Shown in pieces: positions 19,686 to 28,675 of a DNA stretch of 64,000 nucleotides. This stretch comes from Prochlorococcus sp. AG-402-O16. GTDB taxonomy: Bacteria; Cyanobacteriota; Cyanobacteriia; PCC-6307; Cyanobiaceae. The notes beneath the pieces were generated by a model. The model saw only the letters and a program-made list of their open reading frames with translations, searched no databases and was not told where the DNA came from. A program made the translations under genes and the position numbers. The stretch spans positions 1 to 64,000 of the forward strand of contig QCIY01000006.1 in NCBI GenBank assembly GCA_003216415.1, given 5' to 3'. How positions within the stretch are numbered: position 1 is the stretch's first letter; the number at the start of each line of letters is the position of its first letter.

Positions 19686-19901
19686 TTATCTTTTTAAACC
19701 ACCTCTTTTTATCCATAGAAACCAAGTAACCCAAATAGGCGGGAGAAATCTGATTAAAAAAGAAATTTTATATATATAAAATGGGGCATTTTCACTTTGA
19801 AATAAATTTATTAATAAAGAAGATATAGTTAGCCAGAGTAAAATTATTAGTATATTTGCTCCCAACAAAGCGAACTTATTTTGTTTGAATATTTTTGGCA
19901 T
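19686..19901 (-). CDS. small membrane protein
   Basis: 71-aa ORF with two TM segments. Confidence 0.45.
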   Translation of the reverse strand: MPKIFKQNKFALLGANILIILLWLTISSLLINLFQSENAPFYIYKISFLIRFLPPIWVTWFLWIKRGGLKR

Positions 19902-19959
19902 AAGGTAAATTTTTTAAATTCTTAATTTTAAATAATCTTGGTAAATTAATTATACATTT

Positions 19960-20211
19960 TCAAAAAAACTTTAAATTTAAAATCCATATCCAAATAAAAA
20001 AAATACTAAATTTTAATCCCTCTCCAAATAAAATTCCAAAAGCAATAGGAGGCGAAAATATTAAAAAAAGAATAGAGAATAAACTAAATAAAGCAAATGA
20101 TCCTCTTAGGAAAAAATTCTTTCTTTTCGTTCTTCTTAGTTTTTTTAAGGTATTCCACTCCCATTCCATAAAAATGTAGAACTTTTCTGATAATAAAAAT
20201 AAATACTTCAT
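19960..20211 (-). CDS. small membrane protein
   Basis: 83-aa ORF, hydrophobic C-terminal half. Confidence 0.4.
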   Translation of the reverse strand: MKYLFLLSEKFYIFMEWEWNTLKKLRRTKRKNFFLRGSFALFSLFSILFLIFSPPIAFGILFGEGLKFSIFFIWIWILNLKFF

Positions 20212-20264
20212 TAATATTATAAATTTCTATCGGCTTTTCCTATTTATAAAATTAATTTCTCCTG

Positions 20265-20570
20265 TTAGCAATAAACTTTATCCCCTTCTTCAGAAAGATA
20301 GTAAATTCTATTTTCTGAACTTACAAAGAAAGTTAATCCCTTATATTGTGATCTTCTAAATTTATCTAATCTAAGTTTGTGTAAATCCCAATTATCTGTA
20401 CTTATATCAGGATTAAATTCTTGTTCTTTTAAAAAAGGTACATAAGTTGGAGTAATTGTTGTTTTTTTTGCTGACCTTTTGTTTTGTTTTGAATAAAAAA
20501 ATAATATAAATAAAAATACAAAAAAAACAATAAGAAAAAAAAGAATTAATAATATATTTGTCATTGTCAC
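20265..20570 (-). CDS. membrane-anchored hypothetical protein
   Basis: N-terminal TM plus soluble tail. Confidence 0.5.
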   Translation of the reverse strand: MTMTNILLILFFLIVFFVFLFILFFYSKQNKRSAKKTTITPTYVPFLKEQEFNPDISTDNWDLHKLRLDKFRRSQYKGLTFFVSSENRIYYLSEEGDKVYC

Positions 20571-20726
20571 TTTTTCTAATTTGAAAAAACTCTACTTTAG
20601 AGAATCAAGAACTTTAAACAATAAATTTTTTAGTAAGTAAAAAATCCTATTTTTATATTCTTGTATTTTTGAATACTTATCAAGGGTCTTTTTGAATCAG
20701 ATTATAAAAAGAGATGCAATTTTTAC

Positions 20727-20870
20727 ATGACTCAAAATTCAATGAATACTCCTTATGCAAAGAGAGTAGCTGAAAAATTTAGAGAAGCTCAAAACTACTT
20801 AAAGACAAACGGTTTTAGTAGATCAACTAAACATTTACTAGAAGATATTGAAAATACCGCTGAGAGATAA
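20727..20870 (+). CDS. hypothetical 47-aa protein
   Basis: manual translation MTQNSMNTPYAKRVAEKFREAQNYLKTNGFSRSTKHLLEDIENTAER*. Confidence 0.5.
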   Translation: MTQNSMNTPYAKRVAEKFREAQNYLKTNGFSRSTKHLLEDIENTAER

Positions 20871-21105
20871 AAACGCAATACTTTCTATCAAATTACAAAT
20901 AAACTTGCATAATAGGATGATATTTCTCAAAACATTTTTATCTAAAATAATAAAGAGAATTATCTTTCCTAACTTTACTTTTGACTTTTATTTGATTCAA
21001 AAATAAAAAGAGAAAAACATTAATCAATTACTCACAATTAATATCTAAGTAAAAACTCAAATAAAAATTCTTTACCTACTATTTGATTTAAAGTAAATTA
21101 CTAAT

Positions 21106-21915
21106 ATGCGAATAAGAATACTTACTGCTATTTTATTATCGTTGAGCATAACAACAAGTTGGTTATATTTTGGGCGGAAAAATTCATTAAAAGATAACAG
21201 TAATAATATTAATCGAGAAATAATTAATAATTACTCTAAGGCAATATCAAGAGATCCCAACAATTTTTCTTTTTATTTAGAAAGAGGAAAAGCTAAGCAT
21301 GAATATGGAGATTTTGAGGGAGCGATTAAAGATTTTAACTACTCATTTAAAATTAATCCAGATTTTAGAATTAACTTTTACAAAGCAAATTCAAAATATA
21401 GACATGGAGATTTCAAAGGGGCAATTAAAGATTATGAAAAGTTAAAATTTTCTGAAGAATCTAAGGACCAGATTTTTTACAATATTGCAAGCGCTCAATT
21501 AATAATTTTTGATTATCAAAACTCTATAAAAAATTACACTAAATCAATTAAATACGATAATAGGGATGAATATGCCTTTTTATATAGGGGAAATGCCAAA
21601 TTCAAAATAAAAAACTATGAAAGTTCTTTGACAGATTATACTGAGTCCCTAAAAATTAATCAAAGATCTTACATCGCTTTCAATAATAGAGGTGTCAGTA
21701 ATTTTAAATTAAAAAACTACAAAAGTGCTTTAGAAGATTTTAAAAAATCTCTAAAGATTAATCCTCGAAACTATAGTACCCTCTACAACAAATCACTAAC
21801 TCATTTTGAATTGAAAGAAAATAAAAAAGCTTGTATTAACTTAAAAAAGTCAATCAAGCTTGGCAAAGAAGTATTTAGAGATGAATATTTAAAAATATGC
21901 ACCTCAATTTATTAA
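21106..21915 (+). CDS. TPR-repeat protein
   Basis: repeated [FY].[ERK]G.AK...GD[FY].GAIKD[FY]..[SA][IL]K[IY]NP units. Confidence 0.9.
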   Translation: MRIRILTAILLSLSITTSWLYFGRKNSLKDNSNNINREIINNYSKAISRDPNNFSFYLERGKAKHEYGDFEGAIKDFNYSFKINPDFRINFYKANSKYRHGDFKGAIKDYEKLKFSEESKDQIFYNIASAQLIIFDYQNSIKNYTKSIKYDNRDEYAFLYRGNAKFKIKNYESSLTDYTESLKINQRSYIAFNNRGVSNFKLKNYKSALEDFKKSLKINPRNYSTLYNKSLTHFELKENKKACINLKKSIKLGKEVFRDEYLKICTSIY

Positions 21916-21944
21916 TTGAAATTTATGATGAATAAATTTTGAAT

Positions 21945-22271
21945 CTATTGCATTTCTGCTATCGCAGCTTCTAGTTCCGAAATTTCAGCCTGCAACGCAG
22001 AGGTATCTTTTCCTGCTGCTGCTGCTTTGGACAATTGTCTCTTTTTGAAAGTTAATTTGCTGTTTAATTTTTTAGTTTTTAAAGCACCAGGCTTATTGCC
22101 ACCGGAACCACCGCCTCCCCCACCGCAAGCTAAGAGATGATTCTCACTGTAATTCTCGTATTCTATGCCATCGGAAAAATTATTTGCATTTAATTCACCC
22201 CCAATAAAGAAACTTACTGGAATGGCGAATAATACTCCAATTGATAATTTAAAAAAATTGTTTAAATTCAT
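21945..22271 (-). CDS. secreted hypothetical protein with Gly-rich segment and C-terminal helix
   Basis: signal peptide, LLACGGGGGGSGGNK, C-terminal coiled coil. Confidence 0.6.
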   Translation of the reverse strand: MNLNNFFKLSIGVLFAIPVSFFIGGELNANNFSDGIEYENYSENHLLACGGGGGGSGGNKPGALKTKKLNSKLTFKKRQLSKAAAAGKDTSALQAEISELEAAIAEMQ

Positions 22272-22371
22272 TTATTTAGAAAAATTTTTAGTATTTTATT
22301 CCTATTAAGATAGACATTGTGAAGAAAGAATTAAAATCACATATTAGTTAATAATTAAAATTTTCTATACG

Positions 22372-23655
22372 TTATTTTGTATCTTTTTTAATATCAAGAA
22401 TTTCAATAGCAAGCATTGTACCTAGTTTACTTGCTGCAAATTCTGTAAAATGGCTGTAATCTAAAAACCAATTAGTGCTTTCTGCTTTTTGAGAGTAATC
22501 AATGAAAGTTATTTTTTTATTCTTTTTCAGTTCACGAAATAGAGTTTCTCTATAATCCTTTTCAATCAGGAACATTTCCCTTTCCAATATTTCAGGAGGA
22601 AAGACTGGGTTCCCAATTAAATGTTTTATCCCAATCAAATATTTATGATCGTCATTATTTAATTGTTCTTCCGATAGAGAACTAAAATAATTTGGTGCAT
22701 ATACATAAATATATTTGCTATCTAAATTGAGATTAGCAGTAGCACTAATATTCCTTATTGTAGATTGTATTGCAAAATTTTTTATATTATTGTAGTCCTC
22801 ATAGTCTAAATTCAGTCTCTGTTCCAATACCTCTCTAAGATTATTATTTTTTATATCATTCTTAACGTATATAGTTAACTGTTTTTTTTCGTAAATTCCT
22901 GGCTTTATTTTATTTCTGGATCTCAAATTATCTATATATGAGAGAAAATTACTGCTTTTTCTTATCGAATTTAAAAATGCTATGAATCCACTTCTTATAT
23001 TTCCTAGTGAACTACTGGTTAAAAAATTTATATAATCAATATTATTTTTATCAATCATCATCCCATTAGCAAAACTATATTCGTTTCTATTGCCATTGTT
23101 TTCAGACAAAAGCCTTATAAAATTCCAAAAATCTTGGATGCCTCCGAAACTTACTATTAGTCCTAAAGGGGGCAATTCGTTATTAAAGGGTTGAGAATTT
23201 AAATATCTAAAAGTCTCTACGTGTTCCTGCCAAGTATTAAAACCTGAATAGGCAGCATTTATAAGATCAATTTGTGAATTTTCATTTCTTAATTTTTTTT
23301 CTAAGTGACTAGCAAAAGTTTTCTCATTATCAAATCCATAAAGTCCTTCTCCCATCGCCACACTATTCCCAAGAAGTAAAATTCCATATGTATCCTTTTG
23401 TTTTTTGTCATGTTCAAAAGGTGTCTTTATAAAACCATTTCGATCACAAATTAAAAATTTATAATTTTCGGGATTCGTGTACTTATTTTCACAATTTTCT
23501 TTCCAACCAGTTAAGGGGTCATATTTTGTCCCATTGGTAAATTTAGTATTTGATTTATTTATAAAGAAAAAAGTTATTTCTAAAATAAAAATTACTATTG
23601 GAATAAATATACTCGTATAAAGGATAAATTTTATAATTTCACTCCTACTCTTCAT
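22372..23655 (-). CDS. SGNH/GDSL-hydrolase-like membrane-anchored protein
   Basis: N-terminal TM; ILLLGNSVAMGEGLYGFDNEKTFASHLEKKL; late WFLDYSHFTEFAA. Confidence 0.65.
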   Translation of the reverse strand: MKSRSEIIKFILYTSIFIPIVIFILEITFFFINKSNTKFTNGTKYDPLTGWKENCENKYTNPENYKFLICDRNGFIKTPFEHDKKQKDTYGILLLGNSVAMGEGLYGFDNEKTFASHLEKKLRNENSQIDLINAAYSGFNTWQEHVETFRYLNSQPFNNELPPLGLIVSFGGIQDFWNFIRLLSENNGNRNEYSFANGMMIDKNNIDYINFLTSSSLGNIRSGFIAFLNSIRKSSNFLSYIDNLRSRNKIKPGIYEKKQLTIYVKNDIKNNNLREVLEQRLNLDYEDYNNIKNFAIQSTIRNISATANLNLDSKYIYVYAPNYFSSLSEEQLNNDDHKYLIGIKHLIGNPVFPPEILEREMFLIEKDYRETLFRELKKNKKITFIDYSQKAESTNWFLDYSHFTEFAASKLGTMLAIEILDIKKDTK

Positions 23656-23744
23656 TGGAAAAAATATTAATAGATTACTGATATATTTTAAAAATAAATA
23701 TTAAATCTAACAATCCAGAATACTTAAAATCTTATCAAAAAGAG

Positions 23745-23909
23745 CTAAATCGCGATATACGTAAATGGAACTATTACTTGTACTACGCTAATAATTAAAA
23801 TCACAATAATCGCCAACAAAATTGCGGTTATCAAAGCCGCCTGAATAGGCGTTGCGTTTTTCCAGGCAGATAAAGTGATATGTTTTAAAAATCGAAAAAA
23901 ATTAAACAT
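23745..23909 (-). CDS. DUF5989-like tiny membrane protein
   Basis: manual translation MFNFFRFLKHITLSAWKNATPIQAALITAILLAIIVILIISVVQVIVPFTYIAI*; lies between carbamoyltransferase and SGNH genes. Confidence 0.5.
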   Translation of the reverse strand: MFNFFRFLKHITLSAWKNATPIQAALITAILLAIIVILIISVVQVIVPFTYIAI

Positions 23910-23919
23910 TTTAAATTTT

Positions 23920-25656
23920 TTAAGTTTTTCTTTTTAACAATCCTAAATCAGTTAAAAGATAACGTAGTTTTGTTCTCGAACAAACCATAAGTCCATCAAC
24001 CAAGTCAAAGCAGGTAGGATCTCCGCTAACATTTAATGAAGAGTTAGCAATTATTTCGATTCCCATAGTTTCCAAAATAGATAATAACTTGTCTAGAGAA
24101 GATTTATTTTCCACAATTTGAATACGTGCTGTTCCATCAACGTGAGTTGTTGGGAATTCTAAAGAGACATTATCTTTAAGACATTTGCATGTTGCACTCA
24201 TAGATTTATAGCATTCATAAATTTCAGGCCTTAATTTATAATATTTTTCCGCAATTTCATATCTCATTGCGGGAGCAGTTGGCCTAAAGGGACTTCTATT
24301 CTTAATCACAGTATTTAAGTACTTTACAGCATCTTTATTTTTTCCATCACATATTAAAGATCTGTTACCTAGTGCCCTTGGACCTGTTTCATTGTTCGAT
24401 AAAACTGTCCCAATGACTTCTCCTACACTTATAAGTTCAGCAGCTTTTAAAAAAGCATCTTCTTTATCCTTCTCTAAAACAGTAAATTCATTAGAAATAA
24501 TTTCCTCTGCGAGAAATTCATCATTTCTTATTTCTTTTAAAGAAGGAAATAAAGAGGGCTTAGAAATATTTAAATCACTATATGAATTAGATTTTATGTA
24601 GGAATAAAAAGCGGCTCCAATGGCACAACCAGGGTCACCAGGGCTTGGTGGGATAATTATTTCATCTATAAAAGGCAGTTGTGCAAGACTATCAATAGAT
24701 GCTGAGTTCATAGAAACTCCCCCCGAAAAAAGAAATCTCCTAGATCTAGTAATTTTATAGGCATGGGTAAAAATTTTACGAAGTAGATAAATTGTTAAAT
24801 CTTGAGCTCCCCTAGCTATATCTGCACATCTTTGAAAATCACTATCTCCGGGGATAAGTGGCACAAAAGGATTACGAGCAGGTCCTAATAACTCCTCTAA
24901 TTTACTGTTAAATGAGTTAGAAGTTGATAGATGATAATCAAAATAACTCATATCAGATATTATTTTATTAGAGTTGGAATCCCAACCCATTAGCCCACTT
25001 ATTAACTTTGCTGACTTACTTTTTGAATCTCCAAAAGAAGCTAATCCCATGACTTTATATTCACCTTCATTAATTGCAAACCCTAAGTAATCAGTAATAG
25101 TTGAATAGAAAAGTCCCAAAGATACAGGATATGGACATTCCCACAATTCATTAATCTCGGTTGGATCAACTATTTGACTAATTGAGGCCGTGCTTCTATC
25201 TCCAAACCCATCAACAACTACAGAGCAAATATCTTTTTTAGAATTAGAATATGCAAGTGCAGTCAGTGTATGAGATAAGTGGTGATCAGAATAAATTAAT
25301 TTAGTCTCTAATCCTCTAAAAAATTTTGCAAAATCTAGATAACAAGAAACCGATGAACGATTAAAATTACGAAACTGATGAGTAAGTAGACCTAAGCTTC
25401 TTGGCATATGAAAAGAAGCTTCTTTCACGATATGTAAGAACGCACTTAAAGGTCTTTCATAGAAAGCAACTCTTTCAATATCTTTTATTTCAATATTACT
25501 GGATTCTAATAATTTTTTAATTGACCTCCAGGGGAAAGATTTATCGCCCTTTATTCGACTAAGAGATTCTTCTATGTAGAAATTAACAAGCACCCCATTA
25601 TTATCAACTAATGCCGCAGAGGATTCATGATTATAACCAGTTACACCAATAAACAT
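23920..25656 (-). CDS. carbamoyltransferase (NodU/CmcH family)
   Basis: MFIGVTGYNHESSAALVDNNG, DHHLSHTLTAL, VVDGFGDRST, GGVSMNSASI, GPRALGNRSLICD, RSPFRPTAPA. Confidence 0.93.
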   Translation of the reverse strand: MFIGVTGYNHESSAALVDNNGVLVNFYIEESLSRIKGDKSFPWRSIKKLLESSNIEIKDIERVAFYERPLSAFLHIVKEASFHMPRSLGLLTHQFRNFNRSSVSCYLDFAKFFRGLETKLIYSDHHLSHTLTALAYSNSKKDICSVVVDGFGDRSTASISQIVDPTEINELWECPYPVSLGLFYSTITDYLGFAINEGEYKVMGLASFGDSKSKSAKLISGLMGWDSNSNKIISDMSYFDYHLSTSNSFNSKLEELLGPARNPFVPLIPGDSDFQRCADIARGAQDLTIYLLRKIFTHAYKITRSRRFLFSGGVSMNSASIDSLAQLPFIDEIIIPPSPGDPGCAIGAAFYSYIKSNSYSDLNISKPSLFPSLKEIRNDEFLAEEIISNEFTVLEKDKEDAFLKAAELISVGEVIGTVLSNNETGPRALGNRSLICDGKNKDAVKYLNTVIKNRSPFRPTAPAMRYEIAEKYYKLRPEIYECYKSMSATCKCLKDNVSLEFPTTHVDGTARIQIVENKSSLDKLLSILETMGIEIIANSSLNVSGDPTCFDLVDGLMVCSRTKLRYLLTDLGLLKRKT

Positions 25657-25676
25657 TTTTAATATCTATGAATAAT

Positions 25677-26372
25677 TTAAAGAATAGAATTAGATGAAAT
25701 ATTCATTAGATTTTTACCTTTTCTTTTGAATTCATTTAGATTCAATTTCCTAGCCATAGTTCCTGCCAAATAAGCCATAGATTTATATATGGGAGTTAAA
25801 AGCCTATCAAGAATCTTTATATTCGCATCATATAATTTTCTTCCTTTATTATGAATCGTCTCTCGCAATCGGTAAATCATTAACTGCCAAGGTTGTAAAG
25901 CAGGATAATGATTTAAGAAGAATTTTTTAGCCATCCCATGATGTCGTAATTCATCGGCCATTATCTTTGTAATTGTTTTTCCTTCCTCAGTACCATGGCC
26001 AACCAAAATTAATATGTTTTCGAAAGATGATTTAGCTAAAAGTTCGTTTGTATAAACAAAAGCTATAAAGTCTTTAAATTTCATCGTGTCGATCAGAAAG
26101 CCTTTATTGGAAATGTATCCCTTTGTTATTAATGAGGGAGGTGTGAATCTAAAATCTCTAGCTTTTTTAATTGAAGCTTTCTTTCCTCTTTTAGAAAGCA
26201 TTTTAAAAAAAGATCTCGCATGATTATATTCATCTTTAGCATGCATAAAATAACCAAATGCTTGCTTTGGCGAGTAAGTTCCTTTACAAGCCGCAAGCAT
26301 TTCTAAGGCTGAAGCCAGCTCAGCATGTGCTGTTTCAAAAAAAATAGGTAGTTCAGACTGAATCTTTTTCAT
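25677..26372 (-). CDS. ferritin-like (diiron) domain protein
   Basis: AHAELASALEML..KDEYNHARSF..YTNELLAKSSFENIL..MADELRHHGMAKKF: E/ExxH pairs. Confidence 0.75.
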   Translation of the reverse strand: MKKIQSELPIFFETAHAELASALEMLAACKGTYSPKQAFGYFMHAKDEYNHARSFFKMLSKRGKKASIKKARDFRFTPPSLITKGYISNKGFLIDTMKFKDFIAFVYTNELLAKSSFENILILVGHGTEEGKTITKIMADELRHHGMAKKFFLNHYPALQPWQLMIYRLRETIHNKGRKLYDANIKILDRLLTPIYKSMAYLAGTMARKLNLNEFKRKGKNLMNISSNSIL

Positions 26373-26378
26373 TTTGTT

Positions 26379-27470
26379 CTAAACATTGAATAAGAACTCC
26401 ATTACATCACCTTCGTTAACAATATATTCCTTACCTTCACTTCTTAGTAAGCCTTTAGTTTTTGCATTTGCAATTGAACCTGAATCAATTAAATTTTGAT
26501 ATGAAATAGTCTGAGCTCTTATAAATCCTTTTTCAAAATCAGTATGAATTACTCCTGCTGCCTGTGGCGCAGTCATCCCATCTTTTATAGTCCATGCTTT
26601 TGTCTCCTTTTCTCCTGTAGTGAAATAAGTTTTTAATCCCAATAATTTATATGTTGATCTAATTAAAGAACTTAATCCCCCTTCTTCTACACCTAAACCC
26701 ATAAGGTAGTCTTTTTTATCTTCTGGTTCTAACTCTATTAATTCAGATTCGACTTGCGCTGATATTTTTATACACTCTGTGTTTTCATTGCTTGCAAAAC
26801 TCTGAACTTTTGATGAAAAATGATTACCTTCAGCTAAATCATTTTCATTCAAATTTGTTGCGTAAATAATTGGTTTAGCAGTAAGGAAGCCTAATTGCTT
26901 AATTATTAAATTTTCTTCTTCACTCAAAGATATTGATCTAACTGAAAGTCCTTTCTGTAGCTCTTCTTCAATTTTTTCTAGTAAATTATCTTCTTTTGCT
27001 GCCTCTTTACTAGTTCTAACCTGTTTTTTAATTCTTTCTCTTCTTTTTTGGAGTTGGGATAAATCAGCTAAATTCAATTCCAGATTAATTATCTCAATGT
27101 CATCCAAGGGATCTACCTTGCCGGAAACATGAATTACATCACTATCTTCAAAGCACCTCACAACATGAACTATTGCATCAACCTCCCTAATATTTGATAA
27201 AAATTTATTTCCCAGGCCCTCACCTTTACTGGCTCCTTTTACTAGTCCTGCGATATCTACAAATTCAATTTTTGTTGGGATAATATTTTGGCTAGAACTT
27301 AAATCACCTAACTCTTGTAACCTTTGATCTGGGACGGAAACTATACCTTTATTAGGTTCTATAGTACAAAAGGGAAAATTAGCCGCTTGAGCTTTAGCAT
27401 TTTCTACAAGTGCATTAAATAAAGTTGATTTTCCAACATTTGGTAATCCAATAATACCGGCTTTTAACAT
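26379..27470 (-). CDS. ychF: redox-regulated ATPase YchF (Obg-like)
   Basis: GIIGLPNVGKSTLFNALVENAKAQAANFPFCTIEPN..., TGEKETKAWTIKDGMTAPQAAGVIHTDFEKGFIRAQ. Confidence 0.97.
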   Translation of the reverse strand: MLKAGIIGLPNVGKSTLFNALVENAKAQAANFPFCTIEPNKGIVSVPDQRLQELGDLSSSQNIIPTKIEFVDIAGLVKGASKGEGLGNKFLSNIREVDAIVHVVRCFEDSDVIHVSGKVDPLDDIEIINLELNLADLSQLQKRRERIKKQVRTSKEAAKEDNLLEKIEEELQKGLSVRSISLSEEENLIIKQLGFLTAKPIIYATNLNENDLAEGNHFSSKVQSFASNENTECIKISAQVESELIELEPEDKKDYLMGLGVEEGGLSSLIRSTYKLLGLKTYFTTGEKETKAWTIKDGMTAPQAAGVIHTDFEKGFIRAQTISYQNLIDSGSIANAKTKGLLRSEGKEYIVNEGDVMEFLFNV

Positions 27471-27538
27471 TTGAAAAAATTTATGGAAAAATTATTCAGA
27501 AAACATCTTCTAGTAATATAGTATTTACTTAACCAATC

Positions 27539-28675
27539 TTGGATAAGTTAATTATAATCGACTTGATTATTTATTTAGTTCCCAAATATTCTCAATTACT
27601 GTTTTCAAAAGAAATGCTTGATTTAATAAAAAAAAATATAAATCTAAGAAGTGGAATTATATTACTTTCTTTAACTATATTTTTCGTTTTTATAACCAAT
27701 TCCTTCAAGAAAAATAAATCAAAAGACATTTCTGATTTTGTAGTTCAAGTTGAAAAAGGAATCCTCTCAGATTCAATTAATACAAGTGGTGAAGTAAAAG
27801 CAATCAGGACAAGCAATATTGGACCTCGGAAGCAAGGTGTAATAAAAGAAATCAAAGTAGATGAAGGCGATCTTGTAAAAAAAGATCAGGTTTTAGCTTC
27901 ACTTGATGATGAAGACTTTATCTATAAAATTGAAGAACTTGTATTAAATGTAGAAAAACAAAAATCTGAATTTTTAAGAAGAGAGTATTTATATCAAGAA
28001 GGTGCAGTAAGCAAAGAAGATTACGAAAGTTATAAAAATAACTACAACATTAGTAGCGCCAAACTTAATGATGCAAAAGCTGAAAAAAGTTTCTATCTAA
28101 TTAAAGCTCCTTATGGAGGAAAGATAACTGCAAAATATGCGGAGATAGGATCTTATGTCACACCAAGCACAAACTTAAGTTCAGACTCTAAAACCAAAAA
28201 CTTTATTTTTGAACTATCAGAGGGTCTAGAAATTGTTGCCAAAGTTCCTGAGAGTGACATTGGCAGAATAAAAATAGGTCAAGAAGCCTCAGTAAGAATT
28301 GAGGCTTATCCCTCAAAAAAATATAGTGCCATAGTTAAAAAAATAGCTACAAGAGCTGTAAAAGATAATAACGTAACCTCATTCGAAGTAACTTTAAATT
28401 TTAAAGATATTTTTGAAGAAATTAAAATTGGAATGACTGCAGATCTTGAATTTAGAGTCGAAGGTAATGAAGAAAAAATCCTAGTGCCAACAGTTTCTAT
28501 TGTCACAGAAAAAGGTGAAAAAGGAATTTTGAAAGTTGATAAAAACAATTCCCCCAAATTTGAAAAAATCGAAATTGGTATTAGTAGTGGAAATAAAACT
28601 TCAGTCATTGATGGATTAAAACCTGGAGAGCAAATCTTTATTGATATTCCACCTTGGGCTAAGAAGAGAAAATGA
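27539..28675 (+). CDS. HlyD-family / RND-type periplasmic adaptor (membrane fusion protein)
   Basis: lipoyl-like EIKVDEGDLVKKDQVLASLDDEDF and beta-barrel region; true start possibly internal. Confidence 0.85.
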   Translation: MDKLIIIDLIIYLVPKYSQLLFSKEMLDLIKKNINLRSGIILLSLTIFFVFITNSFKKNKSKDISDFVVQVEKGILSDSINTSGEVKAIRTSNIGPRKQGVIKEIKVDEGDLVKKDQVLASLDDEDFIYKIEELVLNVEKQKSEFLRREYLYQEGAVSKEDYESYKNNYNISSAKLNDAKAEKSFYLIKAPYGGKITAKYAEIGSYVTPSTNLSSDSKTKNFIFELSEGLEIVAKVPESDIGRIKIGQEASVRIEAYPSKKYSAIVKKIATRAVKDNNVTSFEVTLNFKDIFEEIKIGMTADLEFRVEGNEEKILVPTVSIVTEKGEKGILKVDKNNSPKFEKIEIGISSGNKTSVIDGLKPGEQIFIDIPPWAKKRK

